A DNA stretch of 14,939 bases from Mycoplasmatota bacterium (lineage in GTDB: Bacteria; Bacillota_I; Bacilli_A; Izemoplasmatales; Izemoplasmataceae): the NCBI GenBank assembly GCA_030636545.1, contig DAOVWR010000024.1, forward strand, positions 1 to 14,939, in the 5' to 3' direction. Shown here piece by piece: positions 13,562 through 14,939 of this stretch. The notes beneath the pieces are model-generated. The model saw only the letters and a list, made by a program, of their open reading frames with translations, was not told the DNA's origin and did no database searches. How positions within the stretch are numbered: the first letter of the stretch is position 1; every line of letters begins with the position of its first letter. The position numbers and the translations under genes are program-made.

Positions 13562-13591
13562 ATCTAAGTAAAGTTTAGTTAAACTTAGATT
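13561..13591 (+). promoter_or_regulatory. Palindrome, candidate operator of the RHH gene
   Basis: AATCTAAGT (13561-13569) and ACTTAGATT (13583-13591) are a perfect 9-bp inverted repeat. Nested in it, AAGTTTA (13571-13577) and TAAACTT (13580-13586) form a second one that competes for the same right arm. An A run, not a T run, follows, so it is not a plus-strand intrinsic terminator. It lies 21 nt before a small ribbon-helix-helix gene, the usual place for an autoregulatory operator; that link is inference. Confidence 0.5.
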
Positions 13592-13612
13592 AAAAAAAAG
13601 AAGGAAGTAAAA

Positions 13613-13780
13613 ATGGCTAAAAGTAATAAGAAGGCTATTGTGCCTAAAATGATCAATGTCCGTGAAGATCAATATGATCGTATAGTTGCAATAGCCAATA
13701 AAGAAGGTCGCAGTAGGCGTACCGTTATTGAACGTATGCTTGATATGTATGAAGGTAAGAAGGTAAAAAGTGATGGATAA
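13613..13780 (+). CDS. Ribbon-helix-helix (Arc/MetJ-type) DNA-binding protein (55 aa)
   Basis: AAGGAAG (13601-13607) precedes the ATG by about 5 nt. The fold is typical: a short strand KMINVRE (12-18), helix A QYDRIVAIANKEG (20-32), a turn with SRRT, and helix B VIERMLDMYEG (38-48). Such proteins dimerise, insert the paired strand into the major groove and usually repress their own or neighbouring promoters. A palindrome sits directly upstream at 13561-13591. It is placed near the end of the replication module, so it may time early-to-late switching (inference). Confidence 0.72.
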   Translation: MAKSNKKAIVPKMINVREDQYDRIVAIANKEGRSRRTVIERMLDMYEGKKVKSDG

Positions 13781-14045
13781 AACATTAGCAGAAATCATTA
13801 CAATTGCAAAGAAGGCGTTAGCTACTGCTGAAAAACAAGTGATTGACACTAAGGTTGAGGACATTAATAAGAACAGTTTTGTTAGTATTGGTGGATCACT
13901 TGATAGCATTATCCTTTTATGTGAGCATGTAAAGCAAGATCCTCACATGGATAATATTGACCGGACAGGTAAACACAATATAGCAGGTGGTATGAACTCA
14001 CCATCTGATATACAAAAAGAAGCATTTGAAAAGGGTAATGGATGA
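13773..14045 (+). CDS. Hypothetical protein (90 aa)
   Basis: ATG 13773 overlaps the end of the RHH gene and is about 8 nt after AAGGT; GTG 13770 is a less likely start. The N-terminal third is helical (LAEIITIAKKALATAEKQV), the middle has VSIGGSLDSIILLCEHVK, and the C-terminal part is polar and glycine-rich (KHNIAGGMNSPSD). No recognised motif or membrane segment. It overlaps the following short ORF by ATGA, which supports a continuing operon. Confidence 0.75.
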   Translation: MDKTLAEIITIAKKALATAEKQVIDTKVEDINKNSFVSIGGSLDSIILLCEHVKQDPHMDNIDRTGKHNIAGGMNSPSDIQKEAFEKGNG

Positions 14046-14149
14046 TTAAATTTATTTGCTCTTTATTCAGAACAAAGCATGTTTGGACACCACCACCAAT
14101 GATAAATGTTTACGGTGGTGGAAAGTATGGTTATAAGTTTTATATTTAA
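14042..14149 (+). CDS. Very small protein (35 aa), low certainty
   Basis: The frame is coupled to the previous gene by ATGA, with AAAAGGG upstream. The peptide contains a short hydrophobic start (MIKFICSLF), TPPPM and a GGGKYGY segment, and ends at TAA 14147-14149, sharing two bases with the stop of the minus-strand endolysin. It may be real or chance; nothing identifies a function. Confidence 0.45.
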   Translation: MIKFICSLFRTKHVWTPPPMINVYGGGKYGYKFYI

Positions 14150-14685
14150 AGCTTTTCCAAGAATTTTTTATACGCATTTTTAAGTAAAGATCGTAACTCA
14201 CCGCCACGTGTGAACAGGTGTTGGTGAGATCCAAAGAACGGTTCACTAATTATTGCATAAGATTGACCCCTACAACAAAAACCTGCACCCCTGTCATTAC
14301 CTGACACCTTTTTAACACCCCTATCCCTATTTGGAAGAACATCCAAGCATTCATCAAGTATATCAGCTATTCTCTTACCACCGTTAGAACAATATAATAC
14401 CTCGTTACCATTAACCTCATCACGATGAAATGAATTGAAGTGAAGCTCAATGGAAACATCTGCACCCCAAGCATTAATACGCCTGTGAAGATCGATCATT
14501 TGTGACTTATAACCACTAATACTTGGATCACGATACATCACCCTATACTCATGCTTATCCGGAAACATTCTTTCATGACGCATTTCAATGATAAGTTGAT
14601 CATTGAATCTAAACTCACTTACACCTTTATTCCCATAAGCACCCTGTTCTTTAGCATCATGACCTATTATCCATACAATTTTCAT
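14146..14685 (-). CDS. N-acetylmuramoyl-L-alanine amidase (Amidase_3) endolysin
   Basis: Cuts the amide bond between muramic acid and the stem peptide to release phage. The zinc site of the Amidase_3 family is visible: H9 in WIIGHDAK, E24 in GVSEFRFND and H82 in IELHFNS, with catalytic E148 in IISEPFFG. The 179 aa make a single-domain enzyme. There is no signal peptide or membrane segment, so it needs a holin to cross the membrane; none is evident in this window except perhaps the small membrane peptides at 7068-7918. It starts 1 nt after the stop of the gene upstream on the same strand, which supplies GAGGT as ribosome binding site. Confidence 0.9.
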   Translation of the reverse strand: MKIVWIIGHDAKEQGAYGNKGVSEFRFNDQLIIEMRHERMFPDKHEYRVMYRDPSISGYKSQMIDLHRRINAWGADVSIELHFNSFHRDEVNGNEVLYCSNGGKRIADILDECLDVLPNRDRGVKKVSGNDRGAGFCCRGQSYAIISEPFFGSHQHLFTRGGELRSLLKNAYKKFLEKL

Positions 14686-14686
14686 C

Positions 14687-14939
14687 TTATTTTACCTCAA
14701 TTACAATAACATCACCTTTCGGTGCAATTTCAGGATCACCACCAGTAGGTGTCATATAAAGGTTGTGTAAATCCGAGTTGTAATAAAAGTGACCATCATA
14801 CGTAGCAACGAATTTATTTGTTCCATCCCATGCATATAATTTGAATTGAGTATATGGTTCTATATGTATTGAGAAGTTACCATCACTATTTGTCTTACCT
14901 ACGTACTCCCATGCCCTCGTTTTACCTTCTGAAATAAAA
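14687..14939 (-). CDS. C-terminal part of a probable virion protein (partial)
   Basis: Reading leftward from the window edge, 83 codons are open and stop at 14687-14689; the 5' part is outside the window. The sequence is strand-rich, with VGKTNSDGNFSIHIEP and QFKLYAWDGTNKFVATYDG, a pattern of Ig-like or carboxypeptidase-regulatory-like beta sandwiches common in phage tail and capsid-decoration proteins. It ends with IAPKGDVIVIEVK. Linkage to the endolysin places it in the late operon. Identity of the full protein cannot be told from this piece. Confidence 0.72.
   Translation of the reverse strand, partial: FISEGKTRAWEYVGKTNSDGNFSIHIEPYTQFKLYAWDGTNKFVATYDGHFYYNSDLHNLYMTPTGGDPEIAPKGDVIVIEVK

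Overview
The window is part of a tailed bacteriophage genome (Caudoviricetes). It is AT-rich and densely packed. Most neighbouring genes overlap by ATGA or TAATG or lie a few bases apart, and nearly all carry an AGGAG-type ribosome binding site. I see no integrase, transposase, tRNA gene, rRNA gene or CRISPR array. The strong Shine-Dalgarno sites fit a bacterial host, but the sequence does not identify the host; an AT-rich Gram-negative such as a marine gammaproteobacterium is only a guess.

Layout: (1) 13-4384, plus strand: a small unknown protein, a primase-polymerase/SF3 helicase fusion, a 30-aa zinc-knuckle ORF, an SF2 (UvsW/XPB-like) helicase with a C-terminal zinc ribbon, and a VRR-NUC nuclease. 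(2) 4385-4734: about 350 nt without a gene, rich in RNA hairpins, including a probable intrinsic terminator and a very long imperfect hairpin. (3) 4735-7045: three small unknown proteins, a MazG-like NTP pyrophosphohydrolase and a gp2.5-like single-stranded-DNA-binding protein (SSB). (4) 7068-8202: small membrane and unknown proteins. (5) 8195-13561: a compact family-B DNA polymerase, small accessory and zinc proteins, a DnaQ-like 3'-5' exonuclease, a FEN/PIN 5'-nuclease and a dNMP kinase. (6) 13561-14149: a palindrome, a ribbon-helix-helix regulator and two small ORFs. (7) 14146-14939, minus strand: an amidase endolysin and the C-terminus of a probable virion protein, which begin the convergent late (structural/lysis) module.

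Together the plus-strand genes make up a nearly self-sufficient replication and nucleotide-supply module: priming and unwinding, remodelling helicase, polymerase with proofreading, SSB, primer/flap removal, recombination-type nuclease, dNTP-pool cleaning (MazG) and dNMP phosphorylation.

The most striking observation is at the 3' end of the SSB gene. The annotated reading frame ends in a poly-lysine tail, so it lacks the acidic C-terminal tip that SSB proteins normally use to recruit partners. The codons just before its stop form a perfect dnaX-type -1 slippery heptamer (A AAA AAG, 6950-6956). A -1 shift there reads through 29 further codons and ends in IDIDEDEIPF, a near-exact bacterial SSB C-terminal tip. 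Five nucleotides downstream of the slippery site an extended two-part hairpin (6962-7031) begins. I infer programmed -1 frameshifting that makes two SSB isoforms, one tailless and basic and one with an acidic tip. A sequencing error in the A8 run, or transcriptional slippage, are the alternatives.
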